A stretch of 64,000 bases of DNA from Sapria himalayana (GCA_029783825.1 JAREIK010002039.1:247769-311768), one strand, 5' to 3'. Counted from the first letter of the stretch, positions 1 to 12,105 are shown. Notes: generated from the letters alone by a model not told the origin. Translations and numbers: made by a program.

Positions 1-184
1 TGTCAAAAAAAGTTATGTTTTGATATATATATAATTCTGTAGTATATATGTAAATATATACAAGCAATTCACTCATACATATATTACTAAAATATACGTA
101 CATATAAACAGCAATATTCAGTGTACTTATAAATTGAGTATGAATATACTAAGTATATACGCACATAACATACTACAGTATTAA
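1..184. repeat. AT palindrome block, left module copy 1
   Basis: Starts with a GTTATGTTTTGATA stretch that recurs near 24537 and 46668 and, more diverged, near 1340. It then runs into tandem, imperfect copies of the palindrome AGTATATATGTACATATATACT. The same block precedes the GC-rich minisatellite at 1553 and at 24736, and recurs without a minisatellite at 46655-46860. Confidence 0.6.
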
Positions 185-229
185 ATGTACGTATATACTG
201 ACTTTATTCATACGTATATATCTCAATTG

Positions 230-792
230 GTGGTCTTGCTGTTGCTCCCGCTGCCGCTCCTGCCACTACTGCCAATACCACTACTGTTATCACAGCTACC
301 ACCGTCGCCACTACTGCCAAGCTGCAGCCACTGGCTGCTATGGCGGCTGCCGCTGCTGCCCCCACTGCTGGAGCTGTCACTGCATGCCACTACCACCACT
401 GCTACCACCACCGCCGCTGGTGCCACTGCTTCCTTTGCTGCAGCTGGTTCCCGTGCAGCAGCGGCTACCACCACTGCTGCTGCTGCTTTCGGTGTAGCTG
501 CTGCCTCTGCCTTCTATGTCGCCACTTCCTCCGATGCCTCAGCCGCAGCAGCTACCGCTTCTGCCATTGCGACTGCGGCTGCCACCACTGCCTCTGCTGG
601 CTCCGCAGTCTTTGCTGCCTCTGCTACCACAGCTGCCGCGGCTACTGCCATGGCTGCTACCACCCATGCCGACGATGCTGCAGGCGCTAGTGATGCCGCT
701 GCCACAGTAACCACTTCTTGTGCCACTACCGGCTCTACCGTCACTATCGTGGCTGCCGATGTGGCTGTCACCTTAGTCGCAGCTACCTCTGA
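230..792. repeat. GC-rich GCY minisatellite, copy 1
   Basis: About 560 bp of GCT/GCC/ACC/ACT-type triplets in a strongly AT-rich setting. Several frames on both strands stay open, giving Ala/Thr-rich, Cys/His-rich or Gly/Ser-rich translations. That is expected of a triplet-like repeat lacking T and A in stop-forming order, and none of the frames shows a domain. I read it as a minisatellite inside element A, not as a gene. Related blocks lie at 1553-1980 and 24736-25000. Confidence 0.65.
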
Positions 793-1085
793 TGATAATA
801 GACTTTTACATATCTATAATAGGCTAAAACTCTACCCAAATATTTTGGATAAACACAAACATATTCATAGATATATAAAAATAGTTATTATAGACATGAA
901 CAAACAAAAATTAAAGTTGAATGTAAAATAGTTTTAAAAAAATTTAATTAAATAATTAAATACTTTAAAAATAAATTTACTAAAAACAGAAACTATAAAA
1001 AAATTTTAAATTAAAAAAAAATCATTCAATAACTTATTCTAATATGATATTTTAAATAACAAAAACAAAAAAATAATAAAAATTA
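793..1085. other. Module tail and AT-rich spacer
   Basis: The first part (about 795-915) contains GGCTAAAACTCTACCCAAA and a tail with ACATGAACAAACA. It matches 1985-2105 closely, so it forms the conserved tail of the left module. The rest is simple A/T-rich sequence with no feature I can support. Confidence 0.5.
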
Positions 1086-1233
1086 TATTACATCTTATTA
1101 ATCAATATTTCTACCGAATGTGCATAAAGTATAATATATTAATGCATTGATGTTGCATTCTCTCCCACTGCTCCTCTGATCACCAACTTTCCGCTGCAAA
1201 AATACTGTTCAAGTCACGGTGCTTCATGTTTGT
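1086..1233. repeat. Conserved ~150-bp left-module core, copy 1
   Basis: Begins ATTACATCTTATT and ends near GTCACGGTGCTTCATG. The same sequence, with scattered substitutions, is at 24304-24452 and 46426-46575, each time a short distance before GTTATGTTTTGATA and the AT palindromes. It has no long reading frame. I infer a conserved noncoding segment near the 3' end (relative to the transposase genes) of this CACTA family. Confidence 0.6.
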
Positions 1234-1339
1234 TGAAATATATGTTTACTTATACAAGCTTTGTATGGAAAACAATGTGGTACCATATCAGTAAAAAATT
1301 TAAACCACCAAATCAAATCAAATTAAATAAAAAATTACT

Positions 1340-1552
1340 ATATTTTGATAAATATATATTGCTGCAGTAAATATGTACATATATACTAGCATTTTACTTG
1401 TACAGTTATTACTGCAGTATATGCACATATAAACTACAGTATTATGCGTGCATATATACTGAGTACATATATTTACTTAGCATATATGTGCATAAAATAC
1501 TATAGTATTATATGTACATATATACTGACTATATACGTACATATATACCGCA
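1340..1552. repeat. AT palindrome block, left module copy 2
   Basis: Imperfect tandem copies of TATATGTACATATATACT-type palindromes, placed directly before the second GC-rich minisatellite. This is the same arrangement as at 1-184. Confidence 0.55.
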
Positions 1553-1980
1553 TATGTTGCCGTTGTTGCTGCTCTCACTACCGTTCCTGCTCCCACTATC
1601 GCTGCTGCTCTCGCTATCGCTATCTCTGCCGCTGCCGATGCTCTGCTGGCGCTGCTGCCGATGCTCTGCCACTGGCGCTGCTCCTGCTGCCGATGCTCTG
1701 CCACTGGTGCTGCTAATGCTCCCGCTGCTGTTGCGGCTGCCGGTGCTGCCGCTGCCGCCCCTACCACCACCACTGCTACCGCCGCAGCCACTAATGCAGC
1801 CGATGCCCCTGATGCCGCTACTGCCCTTGCTACCTCTTTTGTCATTGCTACTGCTTATGCCGCAGCTATCATAGTTGCCGCTGATGTCGCCTCAGCCGCT
1901 ACTACTGCTGCTGCCACTGCTGCGGCCATTGCCTCTTCCATTGCCACCACATCCGTCATTGCCATATCTACCGCTAATGA
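1553..1980. repeat. GC-rich GCY minisatellite, copy 2
   Basis: GCT/GCC-rich triplet-like repeat, open in several frames on both strands and without recognisable protein domains. It is followed at about 1985 by the GGCTAAAACTCTACCC tail seen after copy 1. The two complete modules at the window start are therefore tandem duplicates of about 1.2 kb. Confidence 0.6.
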
Positions 1981-1984
1981 TTAT

Positions 1985-2471
1985 GGGATTTTACATACCT
2001 ATATAGGCTAAAACTCTACCCAAAAAACTAAGAGACACAAAAACATATTCATATATATATATATATATAACAAATATTATAGACATGAACAAACACAAAT
2101 TAAAGTTTATTCTCTTACAGCTTCACCAAAAATCCAAAAGATGTCCAGAAATTATGTTTAGAGATAAAGAGAGTGCAAAAATATAATGTTTTTAGAAAAA
2201 TAATGATAAGATAAGCTAGCCTCTTTTTATAAAGCTGAAATCGGTAAATATGGGACCATGCATTGGAAGGACCATGGAAATGTCAGAATGCTTTGAATTA
2301 GGATTTTTTCTTTTCTCTCAATAATGTGTCCTGCAAAGATTCATAATTTGGATAATCAAAAAAGCAAAGAACAAAACTATAATAAAAAAAATTGATACTT
2401 GCAACAAAATATCATAATTATTTACTACACATAGACAAAAATAAATAACAGTTCATAAATAATTCTCATAC
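1985..2471. other. Module tail and 3' flank of the TNP1-like gene
   Basis: The first 120 bp repeat the module tail found at 795-915. The remainder is AT-rich sequence immediately downstream of the minus-strand TNP1-like gene and would be its 3' untranslated and terminator region. I recognise no poly(A) signal with certainty. Confidence 0.35.
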
Positions 2472-4322
2472 TCAATCATCCTCATAATTTGTAGGGAATG
2501 CTAGCCTTTCCTGTGAGGATTCACATCTGGATCTCGGAATGCTATCTGATGCGCCAATGCTAATTGTGACTCCATATAGGACATCTGCTGTTGTTTTGTT
2601 TTTTAATTTCTTTAATTTCTTGCATTTCTTCCATCAAATTAGTTATCTGCTTATCCTTCTTTTTTAGTTCGGTCTCCATATCTACAATACTTCATTTGTT
2701 TCCTATGCTTTTTTCGACCGCCTCATCCACCATTGCTGAGATAGATGAATTAGAAGCATGACTGCTACAACAAAATACCACTCCATTAGAGCCGATTCCG
2801 TACACTCTGCTTCTTTCGACCTCTTATTGTCTTCAAACAAATTGGATCATAGTCAATTGGTTGAGGATTCATAGAACCTCAACTTGTTGATGAGCAGCTG
2901 TCACTGGTTCCCCATTAGGTCCTGAGATAAAATGGAGATAAAAACTATTCTAGATTTACAAAAAATAAAATAAAAATTTGCATTCAAATAATTTTTATAA
3001 TGTACTGTAGTTTTATAATGTCTAATTAATATAACAATTTCTTACTGCAATCATCTGAGACTTGTTGTCAACATACTGACCATCCACTTTCTTCACATGC
3101 ATCTTCCTAAAAATCTCATAGAAATTTGGATCTCGACCCAATTCTCCAGTCTAGAATATGTTTTTATTAATTCAGAAAAAAACAAATGATAAAAAAATTT
3201 AACAAAATTATTAAAACCATGCAGAGATTATATATATTGGACTATTAGGGCAAACACAAAATATAGATATGTTTAGAATTTTAAATTTGTACCAAATCTC
3301 GAGCGTGCTCAATGCTCGACTTTGAACCTCGTGTGTGTCGACAGATGTATGTACCTACTCCAGTAAGCTCACTTTGTCGATTTTTGCTGGCAATATCTGA
3401 TTTTTTCTTCACATCTGGCTCCTCCCAATAATTAAGCCACATGGGCCTGTCTTCCTTGGATATAAAATCAGGCCTTTATTTAAATTTTTTTTTTATGAAC
3501 AAAATCAAAATATCTTTGAGCTGTTTTGATCTCCCATAATGACTTTATCTTTCCATCAAATTTGGGTGGCCATGTGCACTGATTCTATAAAAAAAATGAC
3601 AAAAAAATTTATATTAACAACAAAAACATAATTATTTACTGCTTGAATAATAACCAACATAAAAATTAAGTTATTAGATAATTATTTTTCAATTCTTTTG
3701 TTTTGTTATTTTTACCTGAAAGTCATTAAAATGACTCCTTTGTCTATTGAGAAACTTTCTTCCAGGAGAAAGCTTTGGCATCAGCCATTTTCTTGAAAGC
3801 CTTTGTAATTATAGTCAAACACTTGTGAGATGGAATAAAACTGTACAAATAAATAAATAACATAGAAAACAAACAAATCATAACAATATAAAAAAACCAC
3901 TAACAGTAACATCGAATTTTGTTTTCAAATTATTTTTACATTTTTCTTTTACCTCTTATCCACAATATCAATTTCTAACTTTGAACTAACTTCAGAATAA
4001 GGCACAATATTTGATGATGTCGTTGGTATTGTAAATGGGGGAACAATCAGTGTAAATTGTGGTATAGAAGATTGAGATGGATCAAAAGTGTGAGCAGAAA
4101 GCACAATCAGTGGTGGGCTTACATCTAATAAAGGTGTTAGTAGAGGTCTCAATGATTGTGATGGTGATAGAAATGGAGATGCTGATTGTAATGTTGAAGT
4201 CAGGATATGGTGTGGCTATGAGCTGGTACTGATGCTGGAATATTATGTAACATACCAATTGAATTTGGTTCATTTCTGTGTCCACGTCCAGCCCCACCAC
4301 GACCATGCCCTTTAGGCACCAT
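2472..4322 (-). pseudogene. TNP1-like CACTA protein of element A (Ptta/En/Spm, PF03004-like), broken
   Basis: Second gene of element A, read right to left. The start chosen at 4322 opens MVPKGHGRGGAGRGH, a basic Gly/Arg-rich start typical of this plant transposon family. Near 3300-3400 the minus strand encodes HTRGSKSSIEHARDL, and after an apparent intron at about 3070-3150 RDPNFYEIFRKMHVKKVDG. Together these match the PF03004 core (HTGGS ... LFKKTHT+KDG). Near 2590-2700 a charged stretch METELKKKDKQITNLMEEM looks like a coiled coil, followed by a frameshift, and the last frame ends NYEDD-stop at 2472. By analogy with En/Spm TnpA/TNP1 it would bind subterminal repeats, but this is inference. 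Stops and the frameshift make it a pseudogene unless introns explain them. Confidence 0.6.
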
Positions 4323-4462
4323 CTGCTGTAAAAAATAAAACAAAGAACAAAAAATAGAAAAATAATGAATAAGCATGCATTTTCGAATAAAACACACCGA
4401 TAGATTTCAATAAAATATAAAACATCTTTGATAGTTTAAATTTATGATAAAATTATAACAAT

Positions 4463-7400
4463 TTAATTATCGGCATTAGTGTCATCCTCCAATGGATATT
4501 TTGATATTTCATCTGATTCTAAAAGAAGTTCGAACTCAACTTCATATAGAAATTGATCATCTTCAATTTCTATTGTGTCACCATTTGAGTCACATAAATT
4601 TTCTAGATCTTCATCTACATTCAAAGGCTCAATATTATTTATGTCATCTTTTTGGAATGTCAGTACAATTTCTATGTTTGCACTTCTTTGTTGTGATGGT
4701 GATACTTTAAATTTTGATCGTGCTTTGATCTTGCAAATAGCCCACCAATCTCTCTTTTCACTAGATAAACTCGGATATGTACAATAATATACTTGAGTGG
4801 TTTGAATTGCAATAGTAAATGGCTCATTGCGATTATATCTGTGTTTATGGTTAACATCCACTAGCTTATAATCCGAATGAATCTTTGTGCCCACATTTGG
4901 TGTAGGATCAAACCACTCGCACTTAAATAATACAATCCTATTGTTTTCGAGTCTAGGATACTCCAAATCAATAACTTATTTGAGTTGACCATAATAAAAT
5001 CTCATCTGTACTATATCCTACGCCTTTAATGCATACACCACTATTCATTGTTATTTTAGAAGAACTGTGCCCGATTGTGTGAAATTTATATCCATAAACA
5101 AAATACCCAGGATATGGTGTCACATATCAAAACGGGCCTTTACTTAGATTCTGAATAAAAATACTTGAATCTCCATTTGAAAGATCAATTACCCGTGACA
5201 TTGATTAAAAAAATTGATATTAACAAATAAAAGATAAAAATAAATTAAATAATTCAAGATTTAAAACTTAATAATTCTCACATAATTTTTTGAACCAATT
5301 TGCAAATTTATTTTCTAGCATATAATCGACATCATTGCTGAAAATTGATGGTTGTCTATATTTTAACTGCTCAACATAAAAACTACACAAATATAAAAAG
5401 AGAAAAAAATATATATCAATTTTTAATAATTCCTATTAAATATTAAATTAAACTATGATTTAACCTGCAACCATTTTGTGTATACATACTCAGTGTATAG
5501 TGAAACCTCCTCATAATTAAGTAAAACATAGCTCCTGGTTGCTTTGTACTCTTAATCTGTCATACATCTTTTCATTGCTCTTCCAAATGCTCTTCCAAGG
5601 TACTTGAAGATAGCTAGTTTGTCCACAAAATAATCTTCTACCATCATGTGACCTTCATAATTCCATGACACATTTCAATTCTTTGTATTGACATGATCAT
5701 CAAAATAATAAGAACAAAATGATGATGCTTCTTCTACTAAATATGCATTGCAAATTGAACCTTCAACTTTTGTCTTGTTTCTAACATTCAATTTCAACTT
5801 ATGAAGATACCTACAACCACAATGTTAGGTTTCAATTTGATTAAATTATAATATTACTTAAAGCACAAAATAATAAAATACAGCAAATTATATGTATTTA
5901 CGTCTCAAAAGGATACATCCACCTGAATTGCACTGACCCTACTATCCTTGCTTCATATGCCAAATAGACTAACAAATACTCCATTGAGTCAAAAAAAACT
6001 CGGTGGGAATATCCGTTCTAGCTTACAAATAATAAGTGTAATGTCATTCTCCAGCCTCACAATATCATCTATTTTGATAGTGGTTGCTGTTAGCTATTTG
6101 AAAAACAAACTTAGTTCTTTAAGGACCTTCCAAACACTTTGTGGAAGTAATTCACGGAATGCAATTTTTATTAATCTCTACATAAATACATGACTATCAT
6201 GACTTTTCATTTCACATAACTTAAGATTCTTCATATCCACGCATCTACCCATATTTGACACATATCCATCAGAGAATTTCAAATTTTTAACCCATTCACA
6301 CAATATCTATCTTGCCTTCTTATCAAGTGTGCAGCAAGCTTTAGGGAATTTTCATGTTTGCTCATTCAGTTTCAATTCAGGCTGCCGACAGTAATATTTC
6401 AGCTCTTGTCTTAATTTTAAAGTGTCATTTGTTTTTCCATCTACATTAAGGGCAGTGTTGAAAACATTGTAAAAAACATATTTTTCAATATTCATTACAT
6501 CTAAGTTATGATGAATTAAATTGGACTTCCAATAAGGCAATTCCAAAAATATACTACGTTTCCTCCTACCAAATAATTTGCCTATTGGTCCATTACTTCC
6601 AGTAGCATCCTTTTCAGTTACCTTCTTCAAACCCAAACTATGAATTTTTGTAATAATATCATCTCCTGAACGAATAGCTGGTGCAACTATCATCACAGTT
6701 TAATTTCTTCGAAATGCAATTCTATTTTTTTGAAATGGATGATTCATAGCTAGAAACTTACGATGGTTATCAAACTATGCCTATTTACCAATAAATTTTA
6801 GAGTAAATGCATCAGAATGTGTCATGCAATACATGCATGCGAATTGTCCTACAGTACTCCAGCCATACAACATTGAATATGCAGGAAAGTCATTTACTGT
6901 CCACATAAGGGCTGCCCACATAATGAAATTTTGCTTCTTTGAGATATCATATGTATTCATGCTAACAACCCATAAATAATTTAACTCTGCAATAAAAGAC
7001 TGTAAGAAAATATTCAGCATGTCTTTCAGATTTTTTGGCCCTTAAATCAATATTGACAAAAACATATATTGCTCCTTCATACACAACCATGCAGGCAAGT
7101 TATAAGGCATCACTATTGGCCATGTTGAATACTATTGTCCAGATTGCCTAAATGGCTGAAATCCATTAGTGTAGCGACCCAATCTCACATTTTGACTTTC
7201 TGATGCAAAATCTTGATGTATATAATTAAAATGCTTCCAAGCAGGTGAATCTGATGGATGATGCCTTACCCCTTCTTCAACCTCATGCTCAGAATGTCAC
7301 CTCATATCATTTGTTGTAGCATTTGATGCATATAGTCTATGTAATTGAGGAATTAATGAAAAATAATACATCTTCTTAAAGACAATGTTTAATTTTTTTG

Positions 7401-8166
7401 GCGTTTCTAAAGCACGAGGTGCCTTCCTAAATCGAGGATGGCCACAAAACTTATAGCTAATTAAATCACTCTCATCGCCCCGTTATAACATGCATCCATT
7501 TAAACAACAATTAATTTTTTCCACTGGTAGATCAATTCCTCGTAGTAACTTCTTAGTGTTGTAAAAGTTGTTAGTGATCAAATTATTATCCGGAACAATC
7601 TCTTTCATCAATTCTATCACCTGATCAAATAATTTCTCAGACATATGATTTTCTGACTTAATGCTCATTTGTCGACCCACAAGTAACAATTGTGAATGTG
7701 TTTTACAACCAAGCCACAACTCTTTATCTACAGCTTTAAGCATTTCATAAAATTACTAAGCTTCAGGATTAGGTTGTTCATTCATGTAATTCATATTGAA
7801 GTCAGGACCAGTAGCATCCATGATCATTCTATGGTATATGTTTGATGATTCTTCACCACAAAAAAAATGATTCAATACCCTCATTTTGGTCAATATTCAG
7901 CGCCTTTGTACTTTCCCAATGATAAATCCAAACAAAATAATTTGGCACAAAGTCATATTTTGTCAAATGATATCTTATAGTGTTTGCATCACGAAAAGAT
8001 ATATTCTGACACTTTCAATGATTACATGGATACTTAATTTTTTTTCCATCCTTCAATCTCGATTGACTACATGCAAAATTGATGAAAGTTTCAAGCCCAG
8101 TCAAAAAATCTTTATTCAAAATCTATTAATAACCCTTTTGTACATCCACTGATAATCTGAGCTCAT
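4463..8166 (-). pseudogene. TNP2-type CACTA transposase of element A, broken
   Basis: First gene of element A, minus strand, start codon at 8166 (MSSDYQWMYK). About 7890-8166 is a Transpos_assoc-like N-terminus (KYPCNH, RYHLTKYDFVPNYFVWIYHW). 7483-7743 encodes SQLLLVGRQMSIKSEN and KLLRGIDLPVEKINCC. 6781-7130 is the Transposase_21 core (YNLPAWLCMKEQYMFLS, YDISKKQNF, WTVNDFPAYSMLYGWSTVG). 6352-6696 carries LPYWKSNLIHHNLDVMNIEK. About 5500-6340 is DUF4218-like, and 4463-4966 is an uninterrupted 167-codon DUF4216-like part (LFKCEWFDPTPNVGTKIHSD, DWWAICKIKARS) with an acidic tail. It is broken: there is a stop after MFLSILI, stops within DUF4218, and an extra T in a T8 run near 5990 compared with the T7 of element B. 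The neighbouring TNP1-like gene follows on the same strand, as usual in CACTA elements. Confidence 0.85.
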
Positions 8167-8442
8167 TTTCCCTATTTTATTTACATAAAATAATGCTCAA
8201 TGATTAATATAAATAAAACATTTTATTACTTCAAAATATACAAAGAATAAAATAAAATTACTTACAGATGAATATTATAAATTTAAATATCGTGAAAATA
8301 GAGGCAAGCCATTTGCACAATCTACATTAATAGATAACATAATTTTTAGCACGATAAAGATTAAAAGTATCACAGTTATACTAAATAAAGGGTGCAAAGT
8401 ACAATAATGCACAAGAAATGAAAGCAAAAAAATACATTTAAT
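8167..8442. other. AT-rich leader upstream of TNP2 (element A)
   Basis: Noncoding AT-rich sequence directly upstream of the minus-strand TNP2 start. It may hold 5' leader or promoter sequence, but I cannot point to a specific box. Confidence 0.25.
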
Positions 8443-8760
8443 GTTTGAAGGAGGAGAGGGAGAGAGAGAGAGAGAGAGAAATTAGGCGGGGAGAAAGAGG
8501 GGTAGAGAAATCCGGAGACGGAGGGAGAGAGAGAGAGGGAGAGAAAAGGAGGGAGAGAGTGTGGGAGAGAAAAGGTGAAAGGGAGAGGGGGGAAATAGGG
8601 AGAGAGAGAGAGAGGGAGAGAGAGGGGGGTGGAGAGAGAACAAACAAGAAAGAAGATCTAGAAAAAAAATAACACAAGAGATAGTGTGACACATAAAGAA
8701 AAAGAGGAAGAGAAAGACAAAAAGAATTATAGATGGAGAGAGAGACACATAGAGAGTGTA
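8443..8760. repeat. GA-rich purine tract
   Basis: About 300 bp of nearly pure purines on the plus strand, built on (GA)n and GGAGAGAG variants. It gives spurious Arg/Glu-rich and Ser/Leu/Pro-rich frames. It lies upstream of the TNP2 start of element A. A much shorter GAGAGAGAGAGAG tract sits in the corresponding position of element B at about 49053-49068. Confidence 0.75.
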
Positions 8761-8984
8761 GTTTAGAATGAAGAATTATATAAAAGAAAATATAAATTAT
8801 TCAGTACAAACTTATCAAATATTACATTTTTTGTTATACATATGTTCATATTTAAGCCTGAGGCCCAAGGGCTAGGATTAGGTAAGAGTACGACCCTTAT
8901 TTGTATTATACCATATATGAGCCTGATCAACGGACACTCTCATGCTCTGTGCTTACATATTGTTGATATTATATCTTTAGCCAT
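8761..8984. other. Unclassified spacer
   Basis: Mixed-composition sequence including a less AT-rich part (about 8855-8955, with GGCCCAAGGGCTAGGATTAGG). There is no long reading frame and no family I recognise. Confidence 0.3.
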
Positions 8985-9910
8985 TTTATTTCAAGTTGGT
9001 GCAACAAAATAGTATTATCTCTTATATAATTATATGTTAGGATACATATAGTAAATGTAGTTATAAATAGTTACATTTAGTTTAACATTTAATTATATAT
9101 AGATATATGCATACAAGTAGTTATAAGTAAATATAAATAAATGTATACAAAGTTATAAACAATTATATAGATTTACATATATGTATACATAATTAAAAAT
9201 AAAGTTATATTTATTTATATAGAGTTTTTATAGTTATACAAATATTTATATATAGTCATAAACATTTAGTTAAACATTATGTTGTATGTTTTTATACATT
9301 TAATTATAAATATAGTTACATGTGGTTATAAATATAGTTACACGTATAGTTAAACTTATATTTATAAATGTATGCATATATATTTTTTCATATAATTTCA
9401 TATATTTATACATATAGTTATATATAGGTATGGAAATGCTAAAATACATTTTTTATACTAATATATAAAAATGTATATTAAATACATGTTGTTAATTATA
9501 TATTTAAATATAGTTATGTATAAAGTTTTTATAGTTATACATATAGTAATATAGAATTATTTATAGTTATATGTTATTATACATATAGTATATATAGCTA
9601 TTAATATTTTTATATATTTAAACATATAGTTATATATAAATATATTCATACAAATAGTTATACACAAATATATAAAGTTATCAATAAATATATAGATTTA
9701 CATATATGTATACATAGTTATAAATATAGTTATATTTAATGTTGTAGAGTGTTATATAATTATACAAATATTTATATATAGTTATACAAATATTTAAACA
9801 TAATTATACACATATAGTTAAATATTATATTGTATGTTATTATACATGTAAATATAAATATAGTTAAATGTGGGTATACTTATAGTTACACAAATACTTA
9901 TAATTCTACA
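8985..9910. repeat. AT-rich satellite, ~525-bp unit, about 1.8 copies
   Basis: Extremely AT-rich sequence of GTTATACATATAGTTATATATA-type words. The landmark GATTTACATATATGTATACAT occurs at 9170 and 9695, giving a 525-bp period. The same landmark marks blocks at 27860, 29164, 29651, about 31060 and 48895. Confidence 0.6.
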
Positions 9911-11847
9911 CACTTAAATTAATCAAATCCTACTTGCATTATAATGATAAAGATTTTTGAATCCAAGATTTTTAAAAAGTTACTAGTTAGATGGTTGGTC
10001 TCATCATTAAATGGGTGTAAGCCCTGGGTTTTAACCTATCATTTTTCTTTGTAGAAGTATATTTTGGTAAATTCTATGAGAATCAAAAATTGATTTTTGA
10101 TTTCTGAAATTATTATTTTAAATTTAAATTTTTTAAAAACTTATGTGAGATAAACAAAGCTGACGCATTTCGGTGCAATAAAAGTAGATAAAAGTTATAA
10201 TATTATAGGAAAAAATGTTAAGGGGAACCAACATGAAAATAATTATATTTTTTTGCAATTTTTAATTTTAATAACATTTGGGTACCCAAATCCAAAATAT
10301 TTATGATTTGGGTCTTCCAAATTCCTATACTAATAATTACCTTCCTTTTTTCATACGGAATGCATATACTCAAGTATGCATATGAGTTTATGTAGAAACT
10401 CATTATTTAGTAAACAAAAACATATGCATATGGAGTTTATAAATACTCTATATACATAAACATATGCAATATTCGGTTTTGCATACTGAGTAAGCTGAAA
10501 AAAGTTTATGCATAATGTTTTTTTTAATTATATTGGGATAATTATGAGTATCCGAATATAGGTACTAGATATTTTTTTTTGGATTCCATAACATAATTAT
10601 CCATTATATATGTGTGTGTGTGTAGATTAAGGATGAAAATATTAAGTATTATTATTATTAGTGTTGTGGAGGAATTCCTTTTTTTTTGCAAAGTTAGATA
10701 AAAGTTAGTGCTGTTTTTGGTTGCAACAAATTATAAAGAATAGTACTTTCATTGTCAAGAAAATCTATTTAATAAAATTTTAAAATAAGAAAATACTTCT
10801 CAGAGCAATATTCCTACCTTTTAGTGGTATCAATGCATAATATTAAATTGTTTATGTTATTTTGTTTTGTAATTTAAGAGATGCAAGCCTAATATTTTTT
10901 TCTATTTGAAGATTAGAATGATTAGGATTTCTTGTAATGCATGTAATTGCTACTTAAGAGCTATAAGGCTACTCTAATTTTTTCATCATCTTAAACTTTT
11001 TCTCATTCTCTTACTACTTCATCTTCATCTTTTTCTACTTCTTCTTCAACTTTTTCTACTTCTTCTTCTTGTACTGCTACTACCACAAATGAGTATCTAC
11101 TTTCAAATGAGAATGCTCATTTATAGATCAGATAATATTTCTCTATGCTTTATCTTTAACATGGTCTATAGTATATGCCATTATACTTTCTAATTAATCA
11201 AAGATAAAAATATAGATTATAGTTTAATTAAGAAAGCTTACTAATAGATGAGTATCTAATTGCAAATAGAGTATAAAGGGTAGATTAATTACCAATTGTG
11301 CAAGATTAATAATAGATGAGTATCATCTTGCAACATATAGGAATCCATTTGTTAGAGCATATGTTTGAGTAGTTGATTTTCCATTGTTGACAACTTCCTT
11401 GATTTGATAGAGCATATTGATATATGTATCTCACACATAAACCATGATACAACATCAATATACATTTTTATACAAGGTAAATGGTCTTGAGATTGGTAAT
11501 ATATGTTCTACAAATCATCTCCATCAGAGAAACTAAGGTCTTGAAAGACTAACTATGGTCTCCTTTAATGAGAATATTTTCTCTATGACAAAATTAATCA
11601 ATCAAAAAGTTTGGTTACCTAACAACAACAAATCAATAGAGAAAGCAAAGGCATGAATATTCAATTGATATGCCTTCCAATCTCAAAAGATTATCAAAAG
11701 ATAACCATCAATGGGTTTCAAACCAATTTGAAAAATATAATAGCTCAAATATCAAACCAGTTAATTAAATATGATAATTTTGAATTAAATCACAACATTA
11801 TTTTTAATTTTCCCAAACTATACTTAATAGAGTTGAATTAATAAATA

Positions 11848-11849
<2 letters not shown>
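9911..11849. other. AT-rich unclassified region, possible old retroelement debris
   Basis: Contains a short (GT)n at about 10612, poly-T runs and a pyrimidine-rich stretch at 10975-11085 (TTCATCTTCATCTTTTTCTAC-type). The stretch CTACTTAAGAGCTATAAGGC at about 10951-10970 has the look of an LTR core promoter, but I found no matching second LTR and no coding remnant. Short frames at 10218-10403 and 11653-11841 show no domain. Confidence 0.25.

Positions 11850-11909
<60 letters not shown>
11850..11909. repeat. (TA)30 microsatellite
   Basis: Uninterrupted 60-bp TA dinucleotide tract followed by an ACACACGCACGCAC-type CA-rich stretch. Confidence 0.95.
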
Positions 11910-11912
<3 letters not shown>

Positions 11913-12105
11913 CATATTTTTATTACACACACGCACGCACATACACACTACAAAAATTATGAATAGATTAACCAAAATGGCTTTTCTGGATTTTTCAAAA
12001 ATGATGTTAAATGCATAGCACATAGTAATTTTAATAATGTAAAAATTATTAAACACATATACACACTACCATAAAATAAACGAACACGGCAAAAAACTTA
12101 TACAA

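Noticed and set aside
185..931. A 248-codon Ala/Thr-rich plus-strand protein
   Set aside because: The GCY triplet repeat is open in several frames on both strands, the ends of the frame lie in AT-rich noncoding DNA, and no domain or signal is visible. Treated as a minisatellite.
1477..2011. Ala/Val-rich and Ala-rich frames over the second GCY block
   Set aside because: Same reason; equivalent frames are not conserved in length or start between copies.
4492..4787. Plus-strand frames at 4492-4710 and 4575-4787
   Set aside because: Shadows of the minus-strand DUF4216-like region.
7886..8152. 88-codon plus-strand frame
   Set aside because: Shadow of the N-terminal part of the minus-strand TNP2 gene.
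8438..8748. Ser/Leu/Pro-rich and Arg/Glu-rich proteins in the GA tract
   Set aside because: Translation of a polypurine/polypyrimidine tract in overlapping frames.
10825..10836. TGGTATCAATGC, similar to the initiator-tRNA primer-binding site TGGTATCAGAGC of copia elements
   Set aside because: Ten of twelve bases match, but no LTR end, LTR pair or gag follows it. Chance is not excluded in 2 kb of degenerate DNA.
11947..12070. CACTACAAAAATT and CACTACCATAAAA as further left TIRs
   Set aside because: Only the first five to eight bases agree, and no subterminal repeats or matching right ends follow.
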